Source: Streptomyces sp. JB150 (GTDB lineage: Bacteria; Actinomycetota; Actinomycetes; Streptomycetales; Streptomycetaceae). From it: 64,000 nucleotides of DNA. The stretch lies in assembly GCF_011193355.1 (NCBI RefSeq), contig NZ_CP049780.1, forward strand, positions 2,782,169-2,846,168, given 5' to 3'. Shown here in pieces: positions 34,943 through 43,107 of this stretch; position 1 is the stretch's first letter; each line of letters opens with the position of its first letter. The position numbers were made by a program, and so were the translations under genes. Below the pieces are notes generated by a model. That model ran no database searches. It was not told the origin of the DNA and saw only the letters and a list, made by a program, of their open reading frames with translations.

Positions 34943-36187
34943 TCAGGCGGAGGTCGTGGGTTGCCTGGCGCGGGTGGCCTGGGCGGGGACGGGGGACTGG
35001 CCGGGCGGGCGGGACGCCGTGGTGCGCCACAGCGCGCGGGCCGCGGTGACGGTCGCGGCGACCAGCAGCCCGTTGCGGACGACGAGCAGGGTGATCCCGG
35101 TGCCGTCGCTCGCCACGACGTGCGAGAACCAGACGGGGAACTCCAGCACCGTCACGAAGGACGCCGCGAGGACCAGGCCGACCGGCAGCCGCATCGGGCT
35201 CGCCCGGAAGCACAGGCAGACCGCCCCCAGCCCGACCAGCCACACCAGGTACTGCGGGCTGATCACCCGGCTGGTGGTGGTGAACAGCAGCACCGCCACG
35301 AACGCCGCGTCCGCCAGGGTGTGCGGCTGGAACCGCACCGCCAGCAGCCGCCACAGCAGCAGCCAGGCGAACGCCGCGCCGGTCAGCGCGAGCGCGGCCG
35401 TGCTGACCACCTCGACGTAGGGGCCGAGGAACTCCACCGAGCCGTAGTTGAGCAGCACCTGCCCGTTCCAACCGAAGTGCCGGGCCACGTGGAAGACCAG
35501 CGCGCCCAGCGACTCCACCTCGGTGCCGCGGTCGCGCTGGAAGGTCAGGAAGGCGAAGGCACCGGGCATGGCGAGCGCGAACAGCGCGGCGACGAGGCCC
35601 GCCGTGATGGCCGCCGAGGCCCACGGGGCCCGCCTGCGCGCGGCGACCAGCAGCAGCACCGGCCACACCTTCAGCAGCGCCCCGAACGCGGCCAGCGCGC
35701 CCATCAGCCGCGGGTGCCGGGCGCCCGCGAGCAGCGCGGCCACCGCGACGGCGGTGACCATCACGTCGTAGCGGGCGTAGACGGTCGGCCCGAGCAGCGG
35801 CACCCCCGCGACCCACACCCAGGCGCCGCGCGGGGTCCGGCCCGGCCGGCCGCCCGCGGACCGCAGCAGGACGAGCGTGACCAGGTCGGCGAGGCAGGCC
35901 AGGACGAAGAAGGCGTGCGCGTAGTCCAGCCAGGGCAGCAGCGCGGGGGAGAGCACGGCGAGCGCGGCGGCGGGCGGGTACTGCCAGGTGACGTCGTCCA
36001 GCGGGAACGTTCCACCGCGCAGGACCTCGTACCAGCCCTGGTAGATCACCGAGATGTCGCTGGTGACGTCGGGACCCGGGAAGACGTACACCTTGAAGAC
36101 GAACAGCAGCAGGAGCAGCCGGGTCAGGGCCCATGTCCCCAGCAGCCCCGCGAGGCGCCGCCGGCCGTGTGTCCTGTCCACCCTCAC
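34943..36187 (-). CDS. polytopic glycosyltransferase, GT87/DUF2029-like (polyprenyl-phosphate mannosyltransferase type)
   Basis: A 414-residue GT-C-fold membrane protein with about ten hydrophobic segments. The first extracytoplasmic loop contains PGPDVTSD, with the acidic residues expected to bind polyprenyl-phosphate-mannose. Related proteins elongate or branch phosphatidylinositol mannosides in actinobacteria. It is divergent from the PimB-like gene, which supports a joint role in mannolipid synthesis (inference). GTG 36187 is used; an ATG at 36259 would lie within the promoter region of the divergent gene. Confidence 0.85.
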   Translation of the reverse strand: MRVDRTHGRRRLAGLLGTWALTRLLLLLFVFKVYVFPGPDVTSDISVIYQGWYEVLRGGTFPLDDVTWQYPPAAALAVLSPALLPWLDYAHAFFVLACLADLVTLVLLRSAGGRPGRTPRGAWVWVAGVPLLGPTVYARYDVMVTAVAVAALLAGARHPRLMGALAAFGALLKVWPVLLLVAARRRAPWASAAITAGLVAALFALAMPGAFAFLTFQRDRGTEVESLGALVFHVARHFGWNGQVLLNYGSVEFLGPYVEVVSTAALALTGAAFAWLLLWRLLAVRFQPHTLADAAFVAVLLFTTTSRVISPQYLVWLVGLGAVCLCFRASPMRLPVGLVLAASFVTVLEFPVWFSHVVASDGTGITLLVVRNGLLVAATVTAARALWRTTASRPPGQSPVPAQATRARQPTTSA

Positions 36188-36299
36188 GCCCCTGCTTCCG
36201 TCCGCTGCCCGTCCCGGATCCTGTCGGGGCCATGATGTCCCGGCCGCCCGTGCGCGCATCGAACAGCGCGGCCGTGCCGGCTCGTGAGTCTACGTTGGG

Positions 36300-36305
36300 T
36301 AGGGT
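36300..36305 (+). promoter_or_regulatory. predicted -10 (leaderless) for the PimB-like gene
   Basis: TAGGGT lies 8 bases before the ATG at 36314. Confidence 0.35.
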
Positions 36306-36313
36306 CGGCGGCG

Positions 36314-37456
36314 ATGCGCAAGACCCTCATCGTGACGAACGACTTCCCGCCCCGCCCGGGCGGCATCCAGGCGTTCCTGCACAACATGGCCCTCCGCCTC
36401 GACCCCGGCCGGCTGGTCGTCTACGCCTCCACCTGGAAGCGCGGCCGCGAGGGCAGGGAGGCGACGGCCGCGTTCGACGCGGAACAGCCCTTCACCGTCG
36501 TACGGGACAGCACGACCATGCTGCTGCCGACCCCCGCCGCCACCCGGCGGGCCGTCGGGCTGCTGCGCGAGCACGGCTGTACGTCGGTCTGGTTCGGCGC
36601 CGCGGCACCGCTCGGGCTGATGGCGCCCGCGCTGCGCCGGGCCGGCGCCGAGCGCCTGGTGGCCACCACCCACGGGCACGAGGCCGGCTGGGCCCAGCTG
36701 CCCGCCGCCCGGCAGCTGCTGCGCCGGATCGGCGAGGGCACGGACACCCTGACCTACCTCGGCGAGTACACCCGCTCGCGGATCGCCTCGGCGCTCACCC
36801 CCGAGGCCGCCGCGCGCATGGTGCAGCTGCCGCCCGGCGTCGACGAGAAGACCTTCCACCCGGAGTCGGGTGGCGCCGAGGTGCGGGCCCGGCTCGGCCT
36901 CACCGACCGCCCGGTCGTCGTCTGCGTCTCCCGGCTGGTGCGGCGCAAGGGCCAGGACACCCTCATCCAGGCCATGCCGCGCATCCTCGCCAAGGAGCCG
37001 GACACGGTGCTGCTGATCGTCGGCGGCGGCCCCTACGACAAGGACCTGCGCCGCCTCGCCCACGAGACCGGCGTCGCCGCGTCCGTGCGCTTCACCGGGG
37101 CCGTGCCCTGGGCGGAGCTGCCCGCGCACTACGGCGCCGGCGACGTCTTCGCCATGCCCTGCCGTACCCGGCGCGGCGGGCTCGACGTCGAGGGCCTCGG
37201 CATCGTCTACCTGGAGGCCTCCGCGACCGGGCTGCCCGTCGTCGCCGGCGACTCCGGCGGCGCGCCCGACGCCGTCCTCGACGGCGAGACCGGCTGGGTG
37301 GTCCGCGGCGGCGACCCCGCCCAGGCCGCCGACCGCATCACCACCCTCCTCGGCGACGCGGAGCTGCGCCGCAGGATGGGCGAGCGCGGCCGGCAATGGG
37401 TCGAGGAGAAGTGGCGCTGGGACCTGCTGGCGGAGAACTTGAAAGCCCTGCTGTAA
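36314..37456 (+). CDS. pimB: GT4 glycosyltransferase, PimB-like mannosyltransferase
   Basis: A 380-residue GT-B enzyme. The N-terminal acceptor domain starts KTLIVTNDFPPRPGGIQAF. The C-terminal nucleotide-sugar domain shows VVVCVSRLVRRKGQDTLIQA and the EX7E region EGLGIVYLEASATGLPVV. This arrangement is characteristic of GDP-mannose-dependent phosphatidylinositol monomannoside mannosyltransferase, which adds the second mannose in PIM synthesis. Exact acceptor is inferred from family resemblance. Divergent from the GT87-like gene. Confidence 0.88.
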   Translation: MRKTLIVTNDFPPRPGGIQAFLHNMALRLDPGRLVVYASTWKRGREGREATAAFDAEQPFTVVRDSTTMLLPTPAATRRAVGLLREHGCTSVWFGAAAPLGLMAPALRRAGAERLVATTHGHEAGWAQLPAARQLLRRIGEGTDTLTYLGEYTRSRIASALTPEAAARMVQLPPGVDEKTFHPESGGAEVRARLGLTDRPVVVCVSRLVRRKGQDTLIQAMPRILAKEPDTVLLIVGGGPYDKDLRRLAHETGVAASVRFTGAVPWAELPAHYGAGDVFAMPCRTRRGGLDVEGLGIVYLEASATGLPVVAGDSGGAPDAVLDGETGWVVRGGDPAQAADRITTLLGDAELRRRMGERGRQWVEEKWRWDLLAENLKALL

Positions 37457-37596
37457 AGCAACTTCCCGAGGGGCGCGGGGCTGTATCGACGTGCGGCTCC
37501 GCCGCGTGGGCGCGATGAGCCACCATGTGCCCCGCACCCGCCCATGGCGGGTACGGGGCACATCGGCTGGCGCGGGCCCTGCGAGAACCGGCAGCG

Positions 37597-39393
37597 CTAC
37601 TTCGCGTAGATCGCCTCGATCTCCTCGGCGAAGTCCTTCGCCACCACGTTCCGCTTCAGCTTCAGCGACGGCGTCAAGTGCCCCGAGTCCTCGGTGAACT
37701 GGGACGGCAGGATCCGGAACTTCCGCACCGACTCCGCCTTCGACACCGCCGCGTTGCCGTCGTCCACCGCCGCCTGGATCGCGGCCAGCAGATCCGCGTC
37801 CTCGCGCAGCGACGCCGCGGTGGACCCGGCCGGCTTGCCGTGCTCGGCGGCCCAGCGGCCGAGGAACTCCTCGTCGATCGTGATGAGCGCGCCCACGAAC
37901 GGCCGCCCGTCGCCGACCACCATGCACTCGGCGACCAGCGCGTGCGCCCGGATCCGGTCCTCGATCACGGCCGGGGCGACGTTCTTGCCGCCCGCGGTGA
38001 CCAGGATCTCCTTCTTGCGGCCGGTGATCCGCAGATAGCCGTCCTCGTCGAGGGTGCCGAGGTCGCCGGTGTGGAACCAGCCGTCCTCCAGGGCCTCCTC
38101 GGTGGCGCCCGGGTTGTTCCAGTACTCCTTGAACAGGTGCTCGCCGTGCAGCAGCACCTCGCCGTCGTCCGCGATGCGCACCACGGAGCCCGGCAGCGGC
38201 TGCCCGACCGTGCCGATCTTCTGCCGGTCCCACGGGTTGAACGCGGTGGCCGCACAGGACTCGGTCAGGCCGTAGCCCTCCAGGACCGTGAAGCCGATGC
38301 CGCGGAAGAAGTGGCCGAGGCGCTCGCCGAGCGGGGCGCCGCCGGAGATGGCGTACTCGCCGCGCCCGCCGAGCACCGCGCGCAGCTTGCCGTACACCAG
38401 CTTGTCGAAGACGAAGTGCCGCAGCCTCAGGCCCAGCGACGGGCCGGACGGGGTGTCCAGCGCCTTGCTGTACGCGATCGCGGTGTCGGCCGCCTTGTCG
38501 AAGATCTTGCCCTTGCCGTCCGCCTGCGCCTTGGCGCGGGCCGCGTTGTAGACCTTCTCGAAGACCCGCGGCACGCCCAGGATCAGCGTCGGGCGGAACG
38601 AGGCCAGCTCGTCGGTGAGGTTCTTGATGTCCGGGACGCAGCCCAGCTTGATCGGCGCCATCATCGGGGCGACCTGCACCAGCCGGCCGAAGACGTGCGC
38701 GAGGGGGAGGAACAGCAGCACCGAGCACTCGCCGGTGCGGAACAGCGGGCGCAGCCGTTCCACGACGTTGCCGCACTCCGCGAAGAAGCTGCGGTGGGTG
38801 AGCACACAGCCCTTGGGGCGGCCGGTGGTGCCGGAGGTGTAGACGATGGTCGCCGGGTCGTCGGCCTTGGCGAGCGAGCTGCGCTCCTCGACCGTCTCGT
38901 CGCTGACGTCCTGCCCGAGCCGTCCCAGCTCCTCCACGCCGCCGGCCTCGATCTGCCAGACGTGCTTGAGGGCGGGCAGCGACTCGCGCACCGACTCGAC
39001 GGCGGCGGCGTGCGTGTCGAGTTCGACGACGCAGGCGGTGGCGCCCGAGTCGCTGAGGATCCACCGCACCTGCTCCGGCGAGCTGGTCTCGTACACCGGT
39101 ACGGTGACGGCGCCCGCGCTCCAGATGGCGAAGTCGAGCAGCGTCCACTCGTAGCGGGTGCGGGACATCAGGCCCACCCGGTCGCCGGGCTGCACGCCGG
39201 CCGCGATGAGGCCCTTGGCGGCGGCCCGGACCTCGGCGAGGAACGCCGTCGCGGTCACGTCCTGCCAGGCCCCGCCCACCTTGCGGGCGATGACGGCGAC
39301 CTCGGGGTGCTGCGCGGCGTTTCTGCGGACGATGTCGGTCAGATTGCCGTCCGAGGGGACCTCGTACAAAGCCGGAAGGCTGAACTCGCGCAA
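37597..39393 (-). CDS. long-chain fatty-acid--CoA ligase (AMP-forming)
   Basis: A 598-residue ANL-superfamily enzyme that activates fatty acids as acyl-AMP and then acyl-CoA. AMP-binding P-loop TIVYTSGTTGRPKGCVLTH (~200), adenine motif EGYGLTESCAATAFN, hinge and C-terminal lysine motif ITGRKKEILVTAGGKNVAP. The TTG start at 39393 is chosen because AGGAG lies 12 bases upstream and MREFSLP is the expected N-terminus. A structured leader (39460-39534) lies upstream. Confidence 0.93.
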   Translation of the reverse strand: MREFSLPALYEVPSDGNLTDIVRRNAAQHPEVAVIARKVGGAWQDVTATAFLAEVRAAAKGLIAAGVQPGDRVGLMSRTRYEWTLLDFAIWSAGAVTVPVYETSSPEQVRWILSDSGATACVVELDTHAAAVESVRESLPALKHVWQIEAGGVEELGRLGQDVSDETVEERSSLAKADDPATIVYTSGTTGRPKGCVLTHRSFFAECGNVVERLRPLFRTGECSVLLFLPLAHVFGRLVQVAPMMAPIKLGCVPDIKNLTDELASFRPTLILGVPRVFEKVYNAARAKAQADGKGKIFDKAADTAIAYSKALDTPSGPSLGLRLRHFVFDKLVYGKLRAVLGGRGEYAISGGAPLGERLGHFFRGIGFTVLEGYGLTESCAATAFNPWDRQKIGTVGQPLPGSVVRIADDGEVLLHGEHLFKEYWNNPGATEEALEDGWFHTGDLGTLDEDGYLRITGRKKEILVTAGGKNVAPAVIEDRIRAHALVAECMVVGDGRPFVGALITIDEEFLGRWAAEHGKPAGSTAASLREDADLLAAIQAAVDDGNAAVSKAESVRKFRILPSQFTEDSGHLTPSLKLKRNVVAKDFAEEIEAIYAK

Positions 39394-39459
39394 GACTGCT
39401 GCTCCTCATAGGGCGCCGGCGCCACGACGTTGTGCGATGCGACGGTGCGGTCCAAGGCT

Positions 39460-39534
39460 CGGGCAGGTGCTCAGGGATCCAGCGGAAGCCGGGATTCCGG
39501 CTTGTTGAAATCCTGAGCACGACTGGACTGCCCG
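39460..39534 (-). other. nested inverted-repeat structure upstream of the acyl-CoA ligase
   Basis: CGGGCAG (39460) and GTGCTCAGG (39467) form a 16-base arm. It pairs with CCTGAGCAC (39512) and, after a 7-base insertion, CTGCCCG (39528). Inside, AAGCCGG-GATT-CCGGCTT (39486-39503) makes a second perfect hairpin. It could be a structured 5' leader of the ligase mRNA, a small RNA or a cruciform. The rest of the 327-base gap to the next gene shows nothing else clear. Confidence 0.5.
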
Positions 39535-39706
39535 GACGTTACCCGCCGGTATGGCGTCTACGACAGGGGGTCCCGGCGAGATGTTCGCTGCGTCACACGG
39601 ATGACCGATGCGATTTCTGATGCTTCGCGCACAGTAGTCGACACCCCTTCCGACTGGCGAGTAATCGCAGGTCCGGCCGCCACTGTTCACGTTTGCCGCA
39701 CACGCT

Positions 39707-39712
39707 TACGCT
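39707..39712 (+). promoter_or_regulatory. predicted -10 (leaderless) for the metallophosphoesterase gene
   Basis: TACGCT lies 8 bases before the ATG at 39721, and no Shine-Dalgarno sequence is present. Confidence 0.4.
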
Positions 39713-39720
39713 TGATCGTC

Positions 39721-40527
39721 ATGTCACCCACACCGGCCGGAAACCGCGGGAAGCGCACCCACCGCGTCCACGTCGTGAGCGACGTGCACGGCAACGCGAC
39801 GGACCTGGCGCGGGCCGGCGAGGGCGCCGACGCCCTGATCTGCCTCGGCGACCTCATCCTCTTCCTCGACTACGCCGTCCCCGCCCGCGGCATCTTCCCC
39901 GACCTGTTCGGCGCCGAGAACGCCCGCCGGCTGATCGCCCTGCGCACCGCCCGCCGCTTCGACGAGGCCCGCGACCTGGGCACCCGGCTGTGGGCGGGGA
40001 TCGACGGGGACCGGGCGGAGGTCGTCGAACAGGCCGTGCGCGCCCAGTACACCGAACTGTTCGCCGCCTTCCCGACCCCGACGTACGCCACGTACGGCAA
40101 CGTCGACATGCCCCGCCTGTGGCAGGAGTACGCCCGCCCCGGCACCACCGTCCTCGACGGCGAACGGGCCGAGATCGGCGGCCGCGTCTTCGGCTTCGTC
40201 GGCGGCGGCCTGCGCACGCCCATGCGCACACCGTTCGAGATCAGCGACGAGGAGTACGCCGCGAAGATCGAGGCGGTCGGCGAGGTGGACGTGCTGTGCA
40301 CCCACATCCCGCCGGAGGTCCCGGAGCTGGTCTACGACACCGTCGCCCGCCGCTTCGAACGCGGCAGCCGGGCGCTGCTGGAGGCGATACGCCGCACCCG
40401 GCCGCGCTACGCCCTGTTCGGCCACGTCCACCAGCCGCTGGTGCGGCGGATGCGGATCGGGGCGACGGAGTGCGTGAACGTGGGGCACTTCGCGAGCACG
40501 GGACGGCCGTGGGCGCTGGAGTGGTGA
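39721..40527 (+). CDS. calcineurin-like metallophosphoesterase
   Basis: A 268-residue phosphoesterase with a binuclear metal site: VVSDVHGNATD (DxH), LICLGDLILF (GD), a short ATYGNVDMP (GN-D) and the C-terminal LCTHIPPE and LFGHVHQPL (GHxH). Substrate class (nucleotide, protein or phospholipid) is not evident. The frame is open further upstream, but the motifs begin right after ATG 39721 and the spacing to a -10 supports that start. Confidence 0.87.
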   Translation: MSPTPAGNRGKRTHRVHVVSDVHGNATDLARAGEGADALICLGDLILFLDYAVPARGIFPDLFGAENARRLIALRTARRFDEARDLGTRLWAGIDGDRAEVVEQAVRAQYTELFAAFPTPTYATYGNVDMPRLWQEYARPGTTVLDGERAEIGGRVFGFVGGGLRTPMRTPFEISDEEYAAKIEAVGEVDVLCTHIPPEVPELVYDTVARRFERGSRALLEAIRRTRPRYALFGHVHQPLVRRMRIGATECVNVGHFASTGRPWALEW

Positions 40528-40530
40528 CCA

Positions 40531-40612
40531 GCGGGGTGAGGGGGAGCGGCCCCGGGGCGAGGGGGACCGGGCCGCGGGGTGAGGGGACCTGGCCACGGGT
40601 AAGGCGGACGGG
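40531..40612 (+). repeat. G-rich imperfect tandem repeat
   Basis: Three to four ~20-bp units of the pattern GGGGYGAGGGGGACCGG follow directly on the metallophosphoesterase stop codon. Runs of four and five G on one strand make G-quadruplex formation possible in RNA or single-stranded DNA. Confidence 0.5.
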
Positions 40613-40730
40613 CCCCGGGGGTGTGGCCGACACGGGTGACATCGGCCTGGTCACCGCGCGGTAGCCTTCACGCTGCACCCACGTGCGCACACCTCTTCCC
40701 TACCGGACCGCATCTGGAGGAGCCACCGCG

Positions 40731-41174
40731 ATGGCGGAACACACCAGCTCGAGCACCACGATCGAGGCGGCACCGGCCGACGTCATGGCGGTCATCGCCG
40801 ACTTCGCCCGCTACCCGGACTGGACCGGCGAGGTGAAGGAGGCGGAGGTCCTCAAGACCGACGAGCAGGGCCGCGCCGAGCAGGTCCGGCTGGTCATGGA
40901 CGCGGGCGCGATCAAGGACGACCAGACGCTGGCATACACCTGGACCGGCGACCACGAGGTGTCCTGGACCCTCGTCAAGTCCCAGATGCTGCGCTCCCTC
41001 GACGGCTCCTACCTGCTGAAGCCCACCGCCGCGGGCACCACCGAGGTCACCTACCAGCTCACCGTCGACGTCAAGATCCCGATGCTCGGCATGATCAAGC
41101 GCAAGGCGGAGAAGGTCATCATCGACCGGGCGCTGGCCGGACTGAAGAAGCGGGTGGAGTCGGCGGCGAAGTAG
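40731..41174 (+). CDS. SRPBCC (polyketide cyclase/START-like) family protein
   Basis: A 147-residue protein with the helix-grip pattern: N-terminal EAAPADVMAVIADFARYPDWTG, central strands (YTWTGDHEVSWTLVKSQM) and a long C-terminal helix (KAEKVIIDRALAGLKKRVE). Members bind hydrophobic ligands; this type is common in actinobacteria and unassigned. CTGGAGGAG precedes the ATG. It is followed by the ArsA-like ATPase gene 108 bases later. Confidence 0.87.
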   Translation: MAEHTSSSTTIEAAPADVMAVIADFARYPDWTGEVKEAEVLKTDEQGRAEQVRLVMDAGAIKDDQTLAYTWTGDHEVSWTLVKSQMLRSLDGSYLLKPTAAGTTEVTYQLTVDVKIPMLGMIKRKAEKVIIDRALAGLKKRVESAAK

Positions 41175-41268
41175 GGGAGGGGCCGGGCGGTACGGCGTTG
41201 CGCGGGCGCGTGGGCGCGTGACGTCTCCGGGCGGGGGCGAGTGAACCGGGCTCCGGCGAAGCCCCCGG

Positions 41269-41274
41269 TAGCGT
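41269..41274 (+). promoter_or_regulatory. predicted -10 (leaderless) for the ArsA-like gene
   Basis: TAGCGT lies 8 bases before the ATG at 41283, with no ribosome site between. Confidence 0.45.
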
Positions 41275-41282
41275 TCACCCCC

Positions 41283-42458
41283 ATGCGCACCATCCTGATC
41301 ACAGGCCCCGGCGGCTCAGGCCGCACCACCACCGCCGCCGCCACCGCGCTCCGGGCCGCCCGCGAGGGCGCCCGCACCCTCGTGCTCGGCACCGACCGCA
41401 CCGACACCCTCGGCGCCGCCCTCGGCACCCCCACCGGCCCGGCCCCCACCCGCGTCGCCGACCGTCTCACCGCCTGGCGCCCCGACGCCACCACCGCCTT
41501 CCGCACCGACTTCGCCGCCCTCCAGGACCGCGCGTCCGCCGCGCTCGACCTCCTCGGCGCGAACCGCCTGGACGCGGAAGAGGTCACCCCGCTGCCCGGC
41601 GCCGGGGAACTCACCGTGCTGCGCGCCCTGCGCGACGCGGTCCTCGCCGAGGCCCACGACCTGGTCGTCGTGGACCTCCCGCCCGCCGACCAGGCCCTCG
41701 CCCTCCTCTCCCTCCCCGGGGAGCTGCGCCGCTACCTGCGCCGTCTGCTGCCCCCGGAACGCCAGGCGGCCCGCGCCCTGCGCCCCGTCCTCGGCCGGCT
41801 CGCCGGTGTCCCCATGCCCGCGGAGTGGCTGTACGAGACGGCCGCCCGCTGGGACACCGAACTGGCCGCCGTCGAGGCCGTCCTCGCCGACCGCCACACC
41901 CACGTACGGCTGGTCGCCGAGCCCACCCCGGCCGCCGCCGACGCCGTCCGCTCCGCCGTCCTCGGCCTCGCCCTGCGCGGCCGCCGTCCGGACGCCCTGG
42001 TCGCCTCCCGCGTGCTCCCCGAGGCGGAGGCGGAAGCGGGCAGCTGGCTCGCCGGACTCGTCGCCCAGCAGCGCAAGATCCTGGAGGAGTGGCAGGACGC
42101 CCACGACGTACGGCCCGTCCCGCACCTGGGCCGCGACCCGCGCGGCGCCGACGACCTGGCCGCGCTGCCCGTGCCGGGCGCCGCCGCCGGGCCGTCCCTG
42201 ACCGAGTGGCCCGTCACCGACCGCCTCGCCGAGGACGGCGTCCTCGTCTGGCACATCCCGCTGCCCGGCGCCGCCCGCGACGAGCTCGACCTCATCCGCC
42301 GCGGCGACGAACTCGTCCTCACCGCCGGACCGTTCCGCCGCATCGTCCCCCTCCCCTCCGCCCTGCGCCGCTGCACCGTCGAGGGCGCCGCCCTGCGCGA
42401 GGGCGAACTGCGCATCCGTTTCACCCCGGACCCGGCTTTGTGGCCGGCGGCCCGGTGA
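41283..42458 (+). CDS. ArsA-like P-loop protein with degenerate Walker A
   Basis: A 391-residue member of the ArsA/MinD-type deviant P-loop ATPases by overall order: N-terminal nucleotide loop, DLVVVDLPPADQALALL (switch/Walker B, ~123-139), and a C-terminal ~75-residue small beta domain (VLVWHIPLPGAARDELDLIRR) like that fused in actinobacterial ArsA homologues. The loop reads ITGPGGSGRTTTAA: compared with the ArsA consensus GKGGVGKT, both lysines are replaced (Pro and Arg). ATP hydrolysis is therefore doubtful. ATG 41283 chosen; an in-frame GTG at 41241 precedes the -10. Confidence 0.85.
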   Translation: MRTILITGPGGSGRTTTAAATALRAAREGARTLVLGTDRTDTLGAALGTPTGPAPTRVADRLTAWRPDATTAFRTDFAALQDRASAALDLLGANRLDAEEVTPLPGAGELTVLRALRDAVLAEAHDLVVVDLPPADQALALLSLPGELRRYLRRLLPPERQAARALRPVLGRLAGVPMPAEWLYETAARWDTELAAVEAVLADRHTHVRLVAEPTPAAADAVRSAVLGLALRGRRPDALVASRVLPEAEAEAGSWLAGLVAQQRKILEEWQDAHDVRPVPHLGRDPRGADDLAALPVPGAAAGPSLTEWPVTDRLAEDGVLVWHIPLPGAARDELDLIRRGDELVLTAGPFRRIVPLPSALRRCTVEGAALREGELRIRFTPDPALWPAAR

Positions 42459-42465
42459 GACGGAC
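42412..42465 (+). repeat. repeat copy A: 3' end of the ArsA-like gene
   Basis: The last 39 bases in common (42412-42450) recur exactly at 42649-42687, and similarity continues through the stop codon to GAGACGG. This copy contains the true end of the ArsA-like gene. Confidence 0.8.
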
Positions 42466-43107
42466 CCTCGTAGGCCGCGGCCACTGACGCGACCGTCCCG
42501 TGAGGCGGCCCTCCGGGACTTCGCCGACCGGCGGGCGCCGCCCCGAGAAGCCGGCGGACCGGCCGGCCCACGCCGGCGGTACGCCCGCCTCCCCGCGGTT
42601 CTGCGCCGCCGCGCCGGCAAGGACGCCGGCCTGAGCGAGGCGAGCTGAGCATCCGTTTCACCCCGGACCCGGCTTTGTGGCCGGCGGGCCGATGAGACGG
42701 GGGAGGCCCCAGCCCGCCCAGGCCGAGGGCCTGGCGCGACTGGCCGGCGCGGTGGCCGGCAGCCCGCTCGCCGCCCGCGCGGCCGAGGCCGCCGTGCGCC
42801 GAGGCCGCTGATGCGTCCGGCCCGTGAGGCGGCGTTCCAGGCTGCGCCGACCGGCGGGGCCGCGCCGGGGAGACGGCGGGTCGGTGATCAGGCCACGTGC
42901 CACGCCAGTGGTACGCCCCTTCCCCCCGGCCCCGCGCCACTGCGCCGCCCCTAGGTGAGAGCGCCGGCCGGGCGGCCCGGCGGGCGGGGAGTCGCGGATC
43001 GGGCTCGCCGCGGACCCGGCGCTGTGGTCGGCGGCCGGTGGAGCGGCGCCGGGTGCTGCCTCCGTTCGGGTAACGTCGTAAGGACGAGACGTAGTCAGGA
43101 GTCCGCC
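42459..43107. other. 649-base gap of decayed duplications
   Basis: No convincing gene. Downstream of each repeat copy, similar blocks recur: CGTGAGGCGGC with GCCGACCGGCGG at ~42499-42535 and ~42824-42858. A 39-codon ORF (42692-42811, starting MRRGRPQPAQAE) lies after copy B. It may be the remnant of a gene that overlapped the ArsA-like stop, deleted in copy A, where only VRRTLVGRGH remains. Confidence 0.5.
42649..42702 (+). repeat. repeat copy B: duplicated 3' end outside the gene
   Basis: Exact 39-base copy of 42412-42450, then CCGATGAGACGG in place of CCGGTGAGACGG. It would encode the same IRFTPDPALWPAGR tail but has no gene body in front. A weaker third version is visible around 42996-43045 (GGACCCGGCGCTGTGGTCGGCGG). 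Confidence 0.8.
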
